64,000 nt of DNA from an uncultured Acidimicrobiales bacterium. GTDB taxonomy: Bacteria; Actinomycetota; Acidimicrobiia; Acidimicrobiales; SZUA-35. The translations under genes and the position numbers were made by a program. The stretch is from the NCBI GenBank assembly GCA_937922805.1, contig CALAJV010000006.1, forward strand, positions 124,001 through 188,000, written 5' to 3'. This document shows positions 26,033-35,596 of the stretch, in pieces; the stretch's first letter is position 1; every line of letters begins with the position of its first letter. Below the pieces are notes generated by a model. That model was given only the letters and a program-made list of their open reading frames with translations. It made no database searches and had not been told where the DNA came from.

Positions 26033-27835
26033 ATGACAGTAATTACGGCGCCAACTAGCAACGCAAAGCTGTTGGCATGGGTTAGTGAATGGGCTGAAAT
26101 TCTGCAGCCTGACGACATCTACTGGTGCGACGGCTCAGCCGAAGAGTACGATCGCCTCGCCACCGAATTGGTAGAAAAAGGAACCTTTACCAAGCTGAAC
26201 GAGGCCAAGCGACCAAACAGCTACCTTGCTCTATCTGATCCAGCCGACGTGGCCCGAGTCGAAGAGCGGACGTTTATCTGCTCAGAGACCGAGGCAGAAG
26301 CCGGACCAAACAACAACTGGCGTGAACCCGAAGAGATGAAGACCGAAATGCGTGGTCTGTTCGAAGGCTCGATGCGAGGACGGACGATGTACGTTGTTCC
26401 GTTCTCAATGGGACCTCTCGGATCTCCAATCGCTCATATCGGCGTTCAGCTCACCGATTCTGCCTACGTAGCTGTGAGCATGCGCACCATGACCCGAATG
26501 GGCGCTGGTGCGCTCGAGGTACTCGGCGACGGCGAATGGGTTCCTTGCGTTCACTCCGTCGGCTTTCCACTAGTTGACGGTCAACAAGAAGTTCCGTGGC
26601 CATGCGACGGTGAAAACAAATACATCGTCCACTTCCCCAAATCGAAAGAGATCTGGAGCTACGGGTCCGGGTACGGCGGCAACGCGTTGCTGGGAAAGAA
26701 GTGCTTCGCTCTACGTATTGCCTCAACCATGGCCCGAGCTGATGGGTGGCTGGCAGAGCACATGTTAATCATCGGCGTCACTCCTCCAAATGGCGAGAAG
26801 AAGTATGTGGCGGCAGCGTTCCCGTCAGCATGCGGCAAAACCAATATGGCCATGCTGATTCCTTCACTCCCTGGATGGGAAGTCGAGACAATCGGCGATG
26901 ACATCGCATGGATGAAGTTTGGTGACGACGGCCAGCTCTATGCCATCAATCCCGAAGCTGGCTTCTTCGGCGTTGCTCCCGGCACTTCTGATATCACCAA
27001 CCCGAACGCGATGGCCACCCTTGACGGCAACTGCGTGTTCACCAATGTGGCGCTCACCGAAGATGGCGACGTGTGGTGGGAAGACATGACTGATGAAAAG
27101 CCAGCTCGATTGACCGATTGGAAGGGTGAAACCTGGACACCGGAAACGGAAACTCCAGCCGCTCACCCCAACGCTCGGTTTACCGCTCCAGCTGGCCAGT
27201 GTCCATCGATAGCTCCAGAATGGGAAGACCCTAAGGGCGTTCCAATCTCAGCCATCTTGTTTGGTGGCCGTCGTGCAACCAACGTTCCGCTCATCACTGA
27301 AGCCAAGGATTGGGACCACGGAGTTTTCCTTGGCTCAATCATGAGTTCAGAAAAGACTGCAGCCGCGGCAGGGGCAACCGGCCAAGTACGATTCGATCCT
27401 TTCGCCATGCTCCCCTTCTGTGGCTATAACATGGCCGATTATTTCGAACATTGGCTCGAAGTGGGCCAAGCCAGCTCGGCCGACAAACTGCCGAAGCTTT
27501 TCTGGGTTAATTGGTTCCGGCGAGATGAAGACGGCAGTTTCATGTGGCCTGGATTCGGCGAGAACTCCCGTATTCTGAAGTGGGTTCTTGAACGTCTGAA
27601 CGGTGAGGGCGAAGTAACGTCTACTCCGATCGGCAATATCCCGGCTCCAGGATCGATCGACGTTTCCGGTCTGGACTTGAGCGAAGAGACAATGGCCAAA
27701 TTGTTCGCAGTTGATCCTGAGGCGTGGCAACAAGAGGTCGAGCTAATCGACGGACACTACGCGACCTTTGGTGACCGGCTACCGACTGAGCTTGCTGCTC
27801 AATTAGCCAATCTGCAGAAATCGCTAGCTAACTAA
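26033..27835 (+). CDS. pckG: Phosphoenolpyruvate carboxykinase (GTP)
   Basis: PckG interconverts oxaloacetate and phosphoenolpyruvate with GTP/GDP, the entry to gluconeogenesis. It is 600 residues, the length of the GTP-dependent family. The kinase loop [13 protein letters not shown] (P-loop variant) is near residue 265, the metal-site stretch [10 protein letters not shown] follows, and [15 protein letters not shown] is in the C-terminal part. GGAGAG precedes ATG 26033 at a normal distance. A 10-bp dyad lies about 70 bases upstream and a strong terminator directly downstream, so it is probably a single-gene unit. With malate synthase, malic enzyme and Kgd it makes a malate/oxaloacetate node. 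Confidence 0.97.
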   Translation: MTVITAPTSNAKLLAWVSEWAEILQPDDIYWCDGSAEEYDRLATELVEKGTFTKLNEAKRPNSYLALSDPADVARVEERTFICSETEAEAGPNNNWREPEEMKTEMRGLFEGSMRGRTMYVVPFSMGPLGSPIAHIGVQLTDSAYVAVSMRTMTRMGAGALEVLGDGEWVPCVHSVGFPLVDGQQEVPWPCDGENKYIVHFPKSKEIWSYGSGYGGNALLGKKCFALRIASTMARADGWLAEHMLIIGVTPPNGEKKYVAAAFPSACGKTNMAMLIPSLPGWEVETIGDDIAWMKFGDDGQLYAINPEAGFFGVAPGTSDITNPNAMATLDGNCVFTNVALTEDGDVWWEDMTDEKPARLTDWKGETWTPETETPAAHPNARFTAPAGQCPSIAPEWEDPKGVPISAILFGGRRATNVPLITEAKDWDHGVFLGSIMSSEKTAAAAGATGQVRFDPFAMLPFCGYNMADYFEHWLEVGQASSADKLPKLFWVNWFRRDEDGSFMWPGFGENSRILKWVLERLNGEGEVTSTPIGNIPAPGSIDVSGLDLSEETMAKLFAVDPEAWQQEVELIDGHYATFGDRLPTELAAQLANLQKSLAN

Positions 27836-27863
27836 CTACATCGATAGCTAGGAGTACACGATC

Positions 27864-27911
27864 GTCAAAAGGGTGCCTCGTTCCATATGGACGAGGCGCC
27901 CTTTGACTTTT
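27864..27911 (+). terminator. Strong terminator after pckG
   Basis: GTCAAA(A)GGGTGCCTCGT pairs with ACGAGGCGCCCTTTGAC, a 17-bp stem with one bulged A and one G-T pair, a 9-base loop, and TTTT directly after. It starts 29 bases past the stop codon. Confidence 0.88.
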
Positions 27912-28082
27912 ACCAACCCGGTGGTTGAACTGATGCAGGGCGGGTAGTACTGGCTCGATAGTCCATTGCTAATGGACGAGGCGGCATCGAGCGGGCTAAC
28001 CATCGGATTTCGGTTAGGTCGACTCACGGAACCCCGTCGACTGCATCTACCATTCGGCGACGCCGCAACAGACGCTATTGGT

Positions 28083-28868
28083 TCAGTCTTTTGAGTCGCT
28101 CGGTGTGTTCGCTTCCCAGTCCCAGTCCGGCGGGTGTCCGGTCGCAGGCATGTCGACCGAACCAACTAAACCAACGAACGCTCCACCGTGTTCGGCCGGC
28201 GGCTTTCTGACCATATCGCCTAGGGCCTTAACCGTGGCAAGAGATTCCCGAACTCTAGTTCTGATTTTGGTCGCGGTTCGCTGTGGCGGCGGCTCCACGG
28301 CAAGTACGACAACATCAATTCCGGCGGCTCGGCAAAGCGCAGCTGTTCGTTTGGCGTGAAGACGCTGTGTTACTACAACCGCGTTGTCAACTCCGAATTG
28401 CTCGGCTGCCCGAATGCAAGTATCCCACGTGTCCAAACCGGCGTAGTCAGGGGTTACCTGCTCAGACGGTACCCCACGGTCGACGATCGTATTTCTCATA
28501 ACTGCTGGCTCGTTGTAGTTGGCTTCTCGATTGTCCCCAGAAACGAGAATGTGGCCGACGGTTCCCTCCTCGTACAGGCTGATCGCTCCGCCGGTTCGGC
28601 CCTGCACCATTTGCGACGGTTCGCCCGAACTGAAGATCCGGGCACCGGGGACGATCACCACGTCACGGCCTGGAATCTGGGCCTCAGTTTCGTAGATCCG
28701 TCCGTACGACAGCCACGTTGCGGCCAGCCACGCAACCGAGATAGCGGCCAACACGGCAAGGCCGCCAAATAGTGCGAGCCGTAGGCCGAGCCGAACAACC
28801 TTGGCTGTTGAAATTGCGAATTTGTGGCCGGGCTGGTTCACAATGAACTTGACGATAGCCCAGGCCAC
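28083..28868 (-). CDS. DUF218/SanA-like membrane-anchored protein
   Basis: A protein of about 261 residues with one N-terminal membrane segment (about residues 28-52) followed by a DUF218 (YdcF/SanA) domain. Family landmarks are DVVIVPGARIF, ILVSGDNREANYNEPAVM, and TWDTCIRAAEQF; late in the domain VVVTQRLHAKRTAALCRAAGI is typical of SanA. SanA-type proteins are tied to envelope barrier function (vancomycin exclusion); the reaction is not known. The start is uncertain: TTG 28871 and GTG 28868 are adjacent, with TAGTTT just upstream. The last 40 residues are polar and variable. It is downstream of the giant secreted protein on the same strand. Confidence 0.88.
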   Translation of the reverse strand: MAWAIVKFIVNQPGHKFAISTAKVVRLGLRLALFGGLAVLAAISVAWLAATWLSYGRIYETEAQIPGRDVVIVPGARIFSSGEPSQMVQGRTGGAISLYEEGTVGHILVSGDNREANYNEPAVMRNTIVDRGVPSEQVTPDYAGLDTWDTCIRAAEQFGVDNAVVVTQRLHAKRTAALCRAAGIDVVVLAVEPPPQRTATKIRTRVRESLATVKALGDMVRKPPAEHGGAFVGLVGSVDMPATGHPPDWDWEANTPSDSKD

Positions 28869-28949
28869 CAAAAACTATTGGTCGCGACCGAATTACAGCT
28901 GCGGTCGCCGTTGACAACACGGGAGGTTCAGTGCGTCCGACATAGAGCA

Positions 28950-28975
28950 CCGTTTTGCAGATACCTTCAAAACGG
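28950..28975 (-). terminator. Hairpin between the SGNH gene and the DUF218 gene
   Basis: CCGTTTT and AAAACGG, perfect 7-bp arms with a 12-base loop, about 85 bases past the SGNH gene stop. No T-run; weak candidate. Confidence 0.3.
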
Positions 28976-29060
28976 CTTTGTGGCTAACTTCTTCTTGGTT
29001 ACTGACGCCAATAGACCGAATCAAATACTCACATTGAGATGGGCTTCGCCAGGAGTAGCT

Positions 29061-32000
29061 CTAACCGAACTCTCCGCCGAGATCGCCACCTGAGTATGTG
29101 TCGGCGGCCCCTTGAGCGGTGCTACCTGTATCTTGACCACCACCATTATTGTTATCGCTTCCGCCGCCATCATTACCACCGCGATCAGCTTGTTCAGCTC
29201 GCTCATCGGCCATGGAATTGTGTTGTGCCGGTGTCGGTGCTGGAGCGGACGGGGAAGGTGCCGGAGCGGTCGGCGTTCCTGCGAATTCCCCTCCTAGATC
29301 ACCACCAGAATATTCATCGGCTACTTCCTGGGCAAAGTTGTCCTGCGAACCATCGGAGTCAGACTGAGGTTGCGGAGGCAGAGGATCGATGGCAGCGATT
29401 TCGTTGCGCTCATCGCCAGAGCTGTTCATAGGAGGCGAAGGTGGTGGATCAGCTGAAGTTGCGAGCCCAGTGCCCAACCGCACGTCAACTACTACCTCGT
29501 AGTGCGGGTCGGGGTCGTCCGGGTTGCCTCGACGGAAATCAAGAACGAAGCTTTGGTTAGTCGCCGCCCCACCTAAGGCTGGCGTATCAATCTCGCGGAA
29601 CTGGTTAAAGGCGGGATTTAGCTTGTCTGAAGTTTCTGGATCGGTCACGAAATAGAAGATGGCATTAACATCTACCAACTGCCCAAATCCTTCAGCCAGT
29701 CGCTCGTTGAACCACGTCTGAGGCTTAGCGGCGTCATTCACCCTGTCGGTACCGTCGAAGACCTGATCAATAATTTGCTGCGGAGCCACTGCGATATCAA
29801 GCGGTTCTTTGATCGGGCCGATTATGTCAACAAGTTCGATCTTCAACTGGTCAGCTGCTCGTTGAACAACATCGTCTTCCAAACTGTCTCCAAGCCCACC
29901 GTCGTCGTTTTCGTACGCTATAACGACGTGGCCAATCAGGTCAGGAAGAACGGCGTCCTCCCGGAATTCTTTGAACCCAATTGGGTTCAGGTCACTAAAT
30001 CCGTACAGCCCAACGTGCTGAGGGATATTTTTCTTGTCTCCCTCGTCGGCACTAATTTGGCCTTGTCGGGGCAGAACCCTGGTATATGCCGTCTCCGGTT
30101 TGCCGGGCGTAATACCGAACTCGATTACCTTCAGCTCAATCTCATCATCTGAGATATCTCGGCCAAAGATCTCTAGGTTCGGATCGTCCATCTCGATGTT
30201 GTTGATGATCTGATAGTCGATGGTCAAAGAGTCGTAGGTCTCAGGGTTCGGCGGGATGTCAGTCGTTGGCTGAATTCCGATACCGGGACGTTCATTTGGT
30301 CCGATAGGGTTCGGGACAATCGGGTCGGGAGCGTTCACGTCGATGGCGGAAGCGCCCGGCAGCGAAAGGGTCGGATCAATTACCATCGCTGCTTCTTCAG
30401 CGAAGACCTTATGACCTTCATCGGTAGCGTGAATGCAGTCTTCACGGGTCAGGAAACGAGATGGCAGGGTCGTAATGTCTCGGTTGCCCGGATCACCCTG
30501 AAGCGTTCCGATTAGGTCTGCGTGTTTAGTGTTAGGCAGCGCTGCGGCCAGATTGTCGTTGATCGTGGCCATCGATCGGGGAACAACTGCGGTGACGCCA
30601 AGCGGTGCGTCAGCGTCGCCGGTGATGAACGCAGGCAGCGCACGACACAGGGCCGAATTGTCGACATTGAGTATGTCGTACCCCGGAAGAACAACCTCGA
30701 CATTCGGCGCCGCTTGAGCGAAGCTTCCGATACTGGTTGCGATTCGCTGGCCAAGCTGTCCAGCAGCTTCTACCTGGCCGGCTGGGTCGGTAGGGAACTC
30801 AAGAAAATCGTTGCCACCGATGCTGAAGAAGATCGAGACATCGTCACAGTTTGTCAGGCAGATATCGTCCAGACGTTCAATCACGCCGGTGTTGAGAGTT
30901 TCTCCCGGTTGGAACTGCTGGGACACCGAGCCGATCTCGGCGAAATTAATCGTTCCGTCGGGCGAGTCGCGGTGGACACACCAGCCCTGATCAGTGAACA
31001 CGTCATTGAGCGTCGGGTACGAATAGTGGGCCCAAGAGTCGCCGACCACGAGCAACTGTTGGGAGCAGGGGCCATCCGTGATTGGGGTACCAGGCGGAGG
31101 TGGATCGCCCGGACCGACAACGATTGTGGTGTTTGGAATACAGGTGGCCGACCCGTCCCAGCCGTAGCCGTCTCCGTCGGTATCGATGCAAGGTAGCTGT
31201 TGCGGCGCTGGTTGGCCTACGCTCCCGGGGGTTTGATCCACCGCTCCGGTGCCGGTGCCAGGAGTCGGCGCAACAATCGGAACAGCTGGCGGTTGCACAG
31301 TTCCCGACCCATCGGGAGGAGTGGCCAAAGTTGGGTTCGTAACGGGCTGTTGGCCGACCGGGAGTTGCTGATCGGTCGAAGCGGAGCTTGAGGAAACCGG
31401 GGCGCCGGTGTCGCCGTAGGTTCCATATTGATCGAATGCTCGGATGCTGTAGTTGCCAGATGCCCCGGCTGGGATCACATCGGTTAAGGTCAGGCGTCCG
31501 CCGTTGGCAGAACCGATGTAGTTCCCGTCACGAAAAACGTTATAACCAGATGCTCCAGCGATCGAGTCCCACGTTACTTCCACGGTCTGGCGACCGTCAG
31601 AGGCTCGTTCAGTTCCAACTGCGTTCACCGTAGAGCCAGCAGCGTCGAGGTACCCGTTGCTCACGGTGGCGAAATTTGAACCATTTCGGGCCGAGGGGAT
31701 ACAGGTCGTGACCCCATTCCAGCCGAATCCGTCGCCGTCGGTATCGACACACCCTGTTACTGGCTGTACGACTAGTTGCTCAGCTTGCGACGAAACTACA
31801 GTATCGGGGTTCGAAGTATCGAGGTTCGAAGTATCGAGGTTCGAAGTCTCTAAGTTCGAAGTATCGAGGTTCGGAATGCCAGCCAAGGGTGGCAAATTCT
31901 CGGATTTCGCTTGCGCCGGAGCTGGCGCTGCCAGTCCATCACCAACGCCTGTTGGAGCCGCCGATTTCGTTTCACCCTCAGCCGGGCTTGCGGTAGGGGA

Positions 32001-32879
32001 ATCAATCGGAGCAGTGACGCTCGACGCGTTGGGTTCTACCACGCTATCTAACGAAGGACTAGCAACTGGGCTGCTCTTCGACGGAACGCTATTCGTTGCT
32101 GGAACATCGACAGGTTGGCCGACACCGTCGGCCGGATTAGGCGCCGGGTTTGATTCGGCTTGGACAGCGACAAGGGTCAGTTCTTCTAGGAGATCTGGAC
32201 CTTGTGTCGAGCGCTCGATCCCAATCTCTGTTCTTTCGGGGGCCAGGTCGATCTGATCGACCGGCGCGAGTTCGGTCGCCGTAATGGGCGGGGAGCATGT
32301 GTTGGTTCCATCCCAACCAAATCCGTCGCCATCGGTATCGATACAAAGAATCGATTCTTGCGATGCACCTTGTTGACGCTTGGGTGCAACCGGCGTAACG
32401 ACCTCAGCCTCAGGTACAACCTCAACCTCAGGCACAACAACCTCAGGCACAACAACCTCAGGCTCGGGTGCAACCTCAGGGCCAACCTCAACCTCAGGCA
32501 CAACAACCTCAGGCTCAACCTCAACCTCAGGCTCAGACTCAGCCGCCTCAGGCACAACAACCTCAGGCTCAACTGGGTCGACCGCTGAGTCTTCATCAGG
32601 GTCGCAAGTATTCTCGCCATCCCACCCAAAGCCGTCGCCATCAGTGTCAGTACACTCAGCTGCCGCAGCCGATGGCATTTGTCCAAGAGCGAACGCTCCA
32701 GTCAAGACGGTCGAGGCGAACAGGAGCTTTCGGCCTCGTCTCACCCAACGACTAGCCGAAGCGCCGCTACTGTTGAATGATCGCAGGCGAAATAGATCAT
32801 CGCTTGACGCCGAAAGCACGCCGTCCACCTGCTCTTTTAACGGCGCCTCGAAGCTACCGTCACACTTCTTGCTGCACAT
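29061..32879 (-). CDS. Giant secreted SGNH hydrolase with DTDGDGxGW repeats and FN3 domain
   Basis: About 1272 residues from ATG 32879 (GGTGGG just upstream); TTG 32921 adds 14. Positions below use the longer form. A charged N-terminal extension precedes a signal peptide (RRGRKLLFAS to about residue 88, PSAAAA). Four copies of C-x-DTDGDG(F/Y)GW(D/N)G-x3-C lie near 91, 193, 391 and 578, resembling calcium-binding loops closed by a disulfide. Between them are Val/Pro/Glu-rich and Asn-Leu-Asp-Thr-Ser repeats and an FN3-like domain (about 430-510). An SGNH esterase domain follows: GDSW at 628, GGND at 702, DCIH at 828. About 350 residues of unknown fold follow, then two copies of YSGGDLGGEF, one ending the protein. 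Substrate unknown; probably cell-surface or exported. Confidence 0.88.
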   Translation of the reverse strand: MCSKKCDGSFEAPLKEQVDGVLSASSDDLFRLRSFNSSGASASRWVRRGRKLLFASTVLTGAFALGQMPSAAAAECTDTDGDGFGWDGENTCDPDEDSAVDPVEPEVVVPEAAESEPEVEVEPEVVVPEVEVGPEVAPEPEVVVPEVVVPEVEVVPEAEVVTPVAPKRQQGASQESILCIDTDGDGFGWDGTNTCSPPITATELAPVDQIDLAPERTEIGIERSTQGPDLLEELTLVAVQAESNPAPNPADGVGQPVDVPATNSVPSKSSPVASPSLDSVVEPNASSVTAPIDSPTASPAEGETKSAAPTGVGDGLAAPAPAQAKSENLPPLAGIPNLDTSNLETSNLDTSNLDTSNPDTVVSSQAEQLVVQPVTGCVDTDGDGFGWNGVTTCIPSARNGSNFATVSNGYLDAAGSTVNAVGTERASDGRQTVEVTWDSIAGASGYNVFRDGNYIGSANGGRLTLTDVIPAGASGNYSIRAFDQYGTYGDTGAPVSSSSASTDQQLPVGQQPVTNPTLATPPDGSGTVQPPAVPIVAPTPGTGTGAVDQTPGSVGQPAPQQLPCIDTDGDGYGWDGSATCIPNTTIVVGPGDPPPPGTPITDGPCSQQLLVVGDSWAHYSYPTLNDVFTDQGWCVHRDSPDGTINFAEIGSVSQQFQPGETLNTGVIERLDDICLTNCDDVSIFFSIGGNDFLEFPTDPAGQVEAAGQLGQRIATSIGSFAQAAPNVEVVLPGYDILNVDNSALCRALPAFITGDADAPLGVTAVVPRSMATINDNLAAALPNTKHADLIGTLQGDPGNRDITTLPSRFLTREDCIHATDEGHKVFAEEAAMVIDPTLSLPGASAIDVNAPDPIVPNPIGPNERPGIGIQPTTDIPPNPETYDSLTIDYQIINNIEMDDPNLEIFGRDISDDEIELKVIEFGITPGKPETAYTRVLPRQGQISADEGDKKNIPQHVGLYGFSDLNPIGFKEFREDAVLPDLIGHVVIAYENDDGGLGDSLEDDVVQRAADQLKIELVDIIGPIKEPLDIAVAPQQIIDQVFDGTDRVNDAAKPQTWFNERLAEGFGQLVDVNAIFYFVTDPETSDKLNPAFNQFREIDTPALGGAATNQSFVLDFRRGNPDDPDPHYEVVVDVRLGTGLATSADPPPSPPMNSSGDERNEIAAIDPLPPQPQSDSDGSQDNFAQEVADEYSGGDLGGEFAGTPTAPAPSPSAPAPTPAQHNSMADERAEQADRGGNDGGGSDNNNGGGQDTGSTAQGAADTYSGGDLGGEFG
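31801..31874 (-). repeat. 15-bp coding repeat (Asn-Leu-Asp-Thr-Ser)
   Basis: About five imperfect copies of GTATCGAGGTTCGAA in tandem inside the SGNH gene, encoding the five-residue linker repeat. Probably a spacer that varies by slippage. Confidence 0.8.
32401..32580 (-). repeat. Low-complexity coding repeat (Val/Pro/Glu-rich)
   Basis: Runs of ACCTCAGGC(T/A)C and ACAACCTCAGG in the SGNH gene encode a PEVVVPEVEV-type acidic stalk of about 60 residues. Likely length-variable. Confidence 0.75.
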
Positions 32880-32921
32880 ATACCCACCACTGCACTCGAC
32901 AAAGAACTGCTTCTTGACCAA

Positions 32922-33202
32922 ACCTTAACAGCACCAACAACGGTCGACGAAACTGTTGCCAAATAGCCCAAAATTCTTACACTGTACGCTCCTGAAATGG
33001 GCGATTGAGCCTCGGTGGAATTTGTCACCAACGGTGCAAACGCTTGCCCAAGCCATGAACTGATCGTCGAAACCCGATCGCCGGTCAGCACGGTTCTGAG
33101 TCAAAGCGAACCTTCGACCAGAGGCTAGACCAACGGGTTAAATCCAGACCCGACCCTGCCACTAGGAACGGAAAGTGCCCTACCTACGACGTACAGACGA
33201 CA
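32922..33202. other. Divergent intergenic region, SGNH gene and aminotransferase
   Basis: About 280 bases without a gene. On the minus strand TAAGGT lies directly before the TTG at 32921 and could serve as -10 for a transcript whose translation starts at ATG 32879. The aminotransferase promoter lies at its right end. Nothing else recognisable. Confidence 0.45.
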
Positions 33203-33208
33203 TATAGT
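33203..33208 (+). promoter_or_regulatory. -10 element (TATAGT) of the aminotransferase, leaderless
   Basis: TATAGT (five of six to consensus), six bases (CGATTC), then GTG 33215. No ribosome site is present. Confidence 0.7.
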
Positions 33209-33214
33209 CGATTC

Positions 33215-34471
33215 GTGTCTGATTCTTCACTCCCACCGGCCCGCACCCAACGCCGAATTACTCAATCGCAAAAGCTGAAGGATGTCTACTACGCCATTCG
33301 AGGACCGGTACTCGACGAGGCCAAGCGGCTGGAAGAGGAAGGCCACCGTATTCTTAAGTTGAATATTGGTAACCCGGCGCCGTTTGGCTTCGAGGCTCCG
33401 CACGAGATCTTGGCCGACATGATTCACAACTTGCCTGAGTCACAGGGATACTGCGACTCCCAAGGTCTGTATTCAGCCCGAAAAGCAGTTATGCAATACG
33501 CTCAGCGGCAAGGCGTAGCTGGTGTTGACGTCAACGATGTGTTTATCGGAAACGGCGTTTCGGAACTTATCGTCATGTCGCTCCAAGGTTTGCTCAACAA
33601 CGGTGACGAAGTCCTAATTCCAAGCCCGGATTATCCGCTCTGGACCGCGGCCACAAACCTCAGCGGTGGACGCCCAGTTCACTACCGGTGCGATGAGCAA
33701 GCAGACTGGTTCCCCGACGTTTCCGACATCCGTTCCAAGGTCACCGACCGGACCAGAGCCATCGTCGTTATCAACCCCAATAATCCGACTGGTGGGGTGT
33801 ATAGCAAAGAAGTACTCGAAGAGATTCTTCAAGTTGCTCGCGAAAATGATCTCATCGTTCTAGCCGACGAGATCTACGACAAAATCTTGTACGACGGAGC
33901 CGTCCATCAACCCTTAGCCGCTCTGGCTGACGACCTTCTCATTCTGACTATGAACGGCCTTTCGAAAACGTATCGAGTGGCCGGATTCCGATCTGGGTGG
34001 CTCGTTGTTAGCGGAGCCAAAGAACGCGCAGCCGACTACATCGAGGCATTAACCATGTTGGCCTCGATGCGTCTTTGCGCAAACGTCCCAGCCCAACATG
34101 CCATTCAGGCTTCGCTCGGCGGCTACCAGAGCATTAGCGAATTCATCGAACCGGGCGGACGACTATATGAGCAACGGTCCAAGGCGTGGGAAATGATCAA
34201 CGCCATCGATGGACTCTCATGCACCAAACCCAAGGGGGCGTTATACCTGTTCCCCAAAATCGATACCAAAAAGTTTGGGATCGTGAACGACGAACAATTT
34301 GTTCTGGACTTCTTGCGAGAAGAACAAATTCTCGTTGTTCAAGGAACCGGCTTCAACTGGCCTGAACCGGATCACTTCCGCATAGTTTTTCTGCCAACAG
34401 TTCAAGATCTCGAACTGTCGCTAGGCCGACTCGAACAGTTTCTCGCTGGCTACCAGCAGAAAGCCCGGTAG
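33215..34471 (+). CDS. Alanine/aspartate-type aminotransferase (AlaA-like)
   Basis: A fold-type I pyridoxal-phosphate aminotransferase of 418 residues. The cofactor lysine is in MNGLSKTYRVAGFRSGW, with NPNNPTGGVY and DEIYDKILYDG contributing the rest of the site. The opening RITQSQKLKDVYYAIRGPV and LKLNIGNPAPFGF match the AlaA/AlaT group, which makes alanine from pyruvate and glutamate. That substrate choice is by similarity, not shown by the sequence. The start GTG 33215 sits exactly six bases after a TATAGT box and has no ribosome site, so the mRNA is probably leaderless. It is monocistronic, with a hairpin downstream. Confidence 0.93.
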   Translation: MSDSSLPPARTQRRITQSQKLKDVYYAIRGPVLDEAKRLEEEGHRILKLNIGNPAPFGFEAPHEILADMIHNLPESQGYCDSQGLYSARKAVMQYAQRQGVAGVDVNDVFIGNGVSELIVMSLQGLLNNGDEVLIPSPDYPLWTAATNLSGGRPVHYRCDEQADWFPDVSDIRSKVTDRTRAIVVINPNNPTGGVYSKEVLEEILQVARENDLIVLADEIYDKILYDGAVHQPLAALADDLLILTMNGLSKTYRVAGFRSGWLVVSGAKERAADYIEALTMLASMRLCANVPAQHAIQASLGGYQSISEFIEPGGRLYEQRSKAWEMINAIDGLSCTKPKGALYLFPKIDTKKFGIVNDEQFVLDFLREEQILVVQGTGFNWPEPDHFRIVFLPTVQDLELSLGRLEQFLAGYQQKAR

Positions 34472-34490
34472 TAGCTCTGGGTAGCAGATC

Positions 34491-34514
34491 CGTTCGGAAA
34501 GGCCGTCCCGAACG
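34491..34514. terminator. Hairpin between convergent aminotransferase and EcsC genes
   Basis: CGTTCGG and CCGAACG, perfect 7-bp arms with a 10-base loop, in the 50-base gap between convergent genes. Followed by a modest A/T stretch. Confidence 0.5.
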
Positions 34515-34521
34515 ACGAATT

Positions 34522-35484
34522 TTAGTCGTTTTTGCGGCCATCGGTCGGAATCGATCGTTGCTTGTCCGAATCGGTCAGATGAGCTGACGGGTTCGGCAAT
34601 CGTTGCGACCCAGGAATCGGAGGCGGCGGCTTGCTGCCAGCGTCAACCTGATCGGTTCGAATCATCTGGCTCTGATCGGGAAAGGGCGGCGTTGCCCGTG
34701 CGCTTCTATCCGAACCGGAATCGATCGCATCGCTAGCCGACGCAGGGGCGGGCAGGAGGCGATCATAGTTAGTAAAAAACTTGGCCGCTTGCCCGCCGAC
34801 GGCCCTGGTCAGCGCATAGTTAGCGGAACCGCCAACCACCGCCCCAATACCGAAAGGCAAAAGCTTGCCAACCGCAAGGACTGAGCGACGCGATCCGTAC
34901 TTCGCAATGACCTGGCTAGCCAACGTGGCATTGATTCGTCGAAGTGCATCCAACGTAGCAACATCAGTGCCGGCCAGGCTCGCAAGCCGAGCACTCACCT
35001 TCTCTCCCCCGACTGCCGATTTGGCATCCAAATCACGAACAAGCGTCTCGAACTGAGTGGCGGCATCCTCGCCAAAAGCAAGCACCGCCAGAACCCAAGC
35101 TCGCCGTTCTTCCGCAGTTGAGTTTGTGTGCCCTTGGACCGCTCCAATTGCCATCACTAAATCGGTTGAGCGCATCGCAAACCAGCCGAGGTCGGCGATT
35201 AGAGCACTAGCGGCTGTAGCGGTTCCGAGTCCGGGTGCGGCGGCAACAGCACCGCTGGCCGCTCCAAGCGCAGTCAGCTCACGTCGGAACTGCTTCGACA
35301 CGGACTTAATCCGATCTTCCGCAGTATCACCTTCAGCTGCGGCCGCCAGCTTCAACGCCCGGTCCCACCGTTCCTCAACTGCCTTGTCGACCGCTTTGAG
35401 AACGGCCTTGCCGACCATATCCATAGCCGGGGCTGGAATTCTCTCAATTGCTTTTCGTTGAACGTACTGTTTTGTTCGAGACAC
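34522..35484 (-). CDS. EcsC family protein
   Basis: A 320-residue EcsC-like protein. A helical N-terminal part is followed by the Gly/Ala-rich hydrophobic stretch GAASGAVAAAPGLGTATAAS, then VLAVLAFGED and a second hydrophobic stretch LPFGIGAVVGGSANYALTRA near residue 220. The last 75 residues are polar and Pro/Ser-rich. EcsC was named from the Bacillus ABC transporter locus ecsABC but is often found alone, as here, and its function is not established. GTG 35484 has only a weak upstream AAAGG. It is convergent with the aminotransferase. Confidence 0.85.
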   Translation of the reverse strand: MSRTKQYVQRKAIERIPAPAMDMVGKAVLKAVDKAVEERWDRALKLAAAAEGDTAEDRIKSVSKQFRRELTALGAASGAVAAAPGLGTATAASALIADLGWFAMRSTDLVMAIGAVQGHTNSTAEERRAWVLAVLAFGEDAATQFETLVRDLDAKSAVGGEKVSARLASLAGTDVATLDALRRINATLASQVIAKYGSRRSVLAVGKLLPFGIGAVVGGSANYALTRAVGGQAAKFFTNYDRLLPAPASASDAIDSGSDRSARATPPFPDQSQMIRTDQVDAGSKPPPPIPGSQRLPNPSAHLTDSDKQRSIPTDGRKND

Positions 35485-35596
35485 GATTGTTGCTGCCTTT
35501 ACTCTGACTGTGGCTAAATCCTAGCCCCACCCGGTTCGCTAGTAACGAACGAGCGCTACTTCAGTACAACAACAGGACAGAACAAGATGTTCCAGC

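Noticed and set aside
34640..34700. tRNA-like TTCGAAT stretch
   Set aside because: It lies in the EcsC gene and lacks acceptor and anticodon stems. No tRNA was found elsewhere either.
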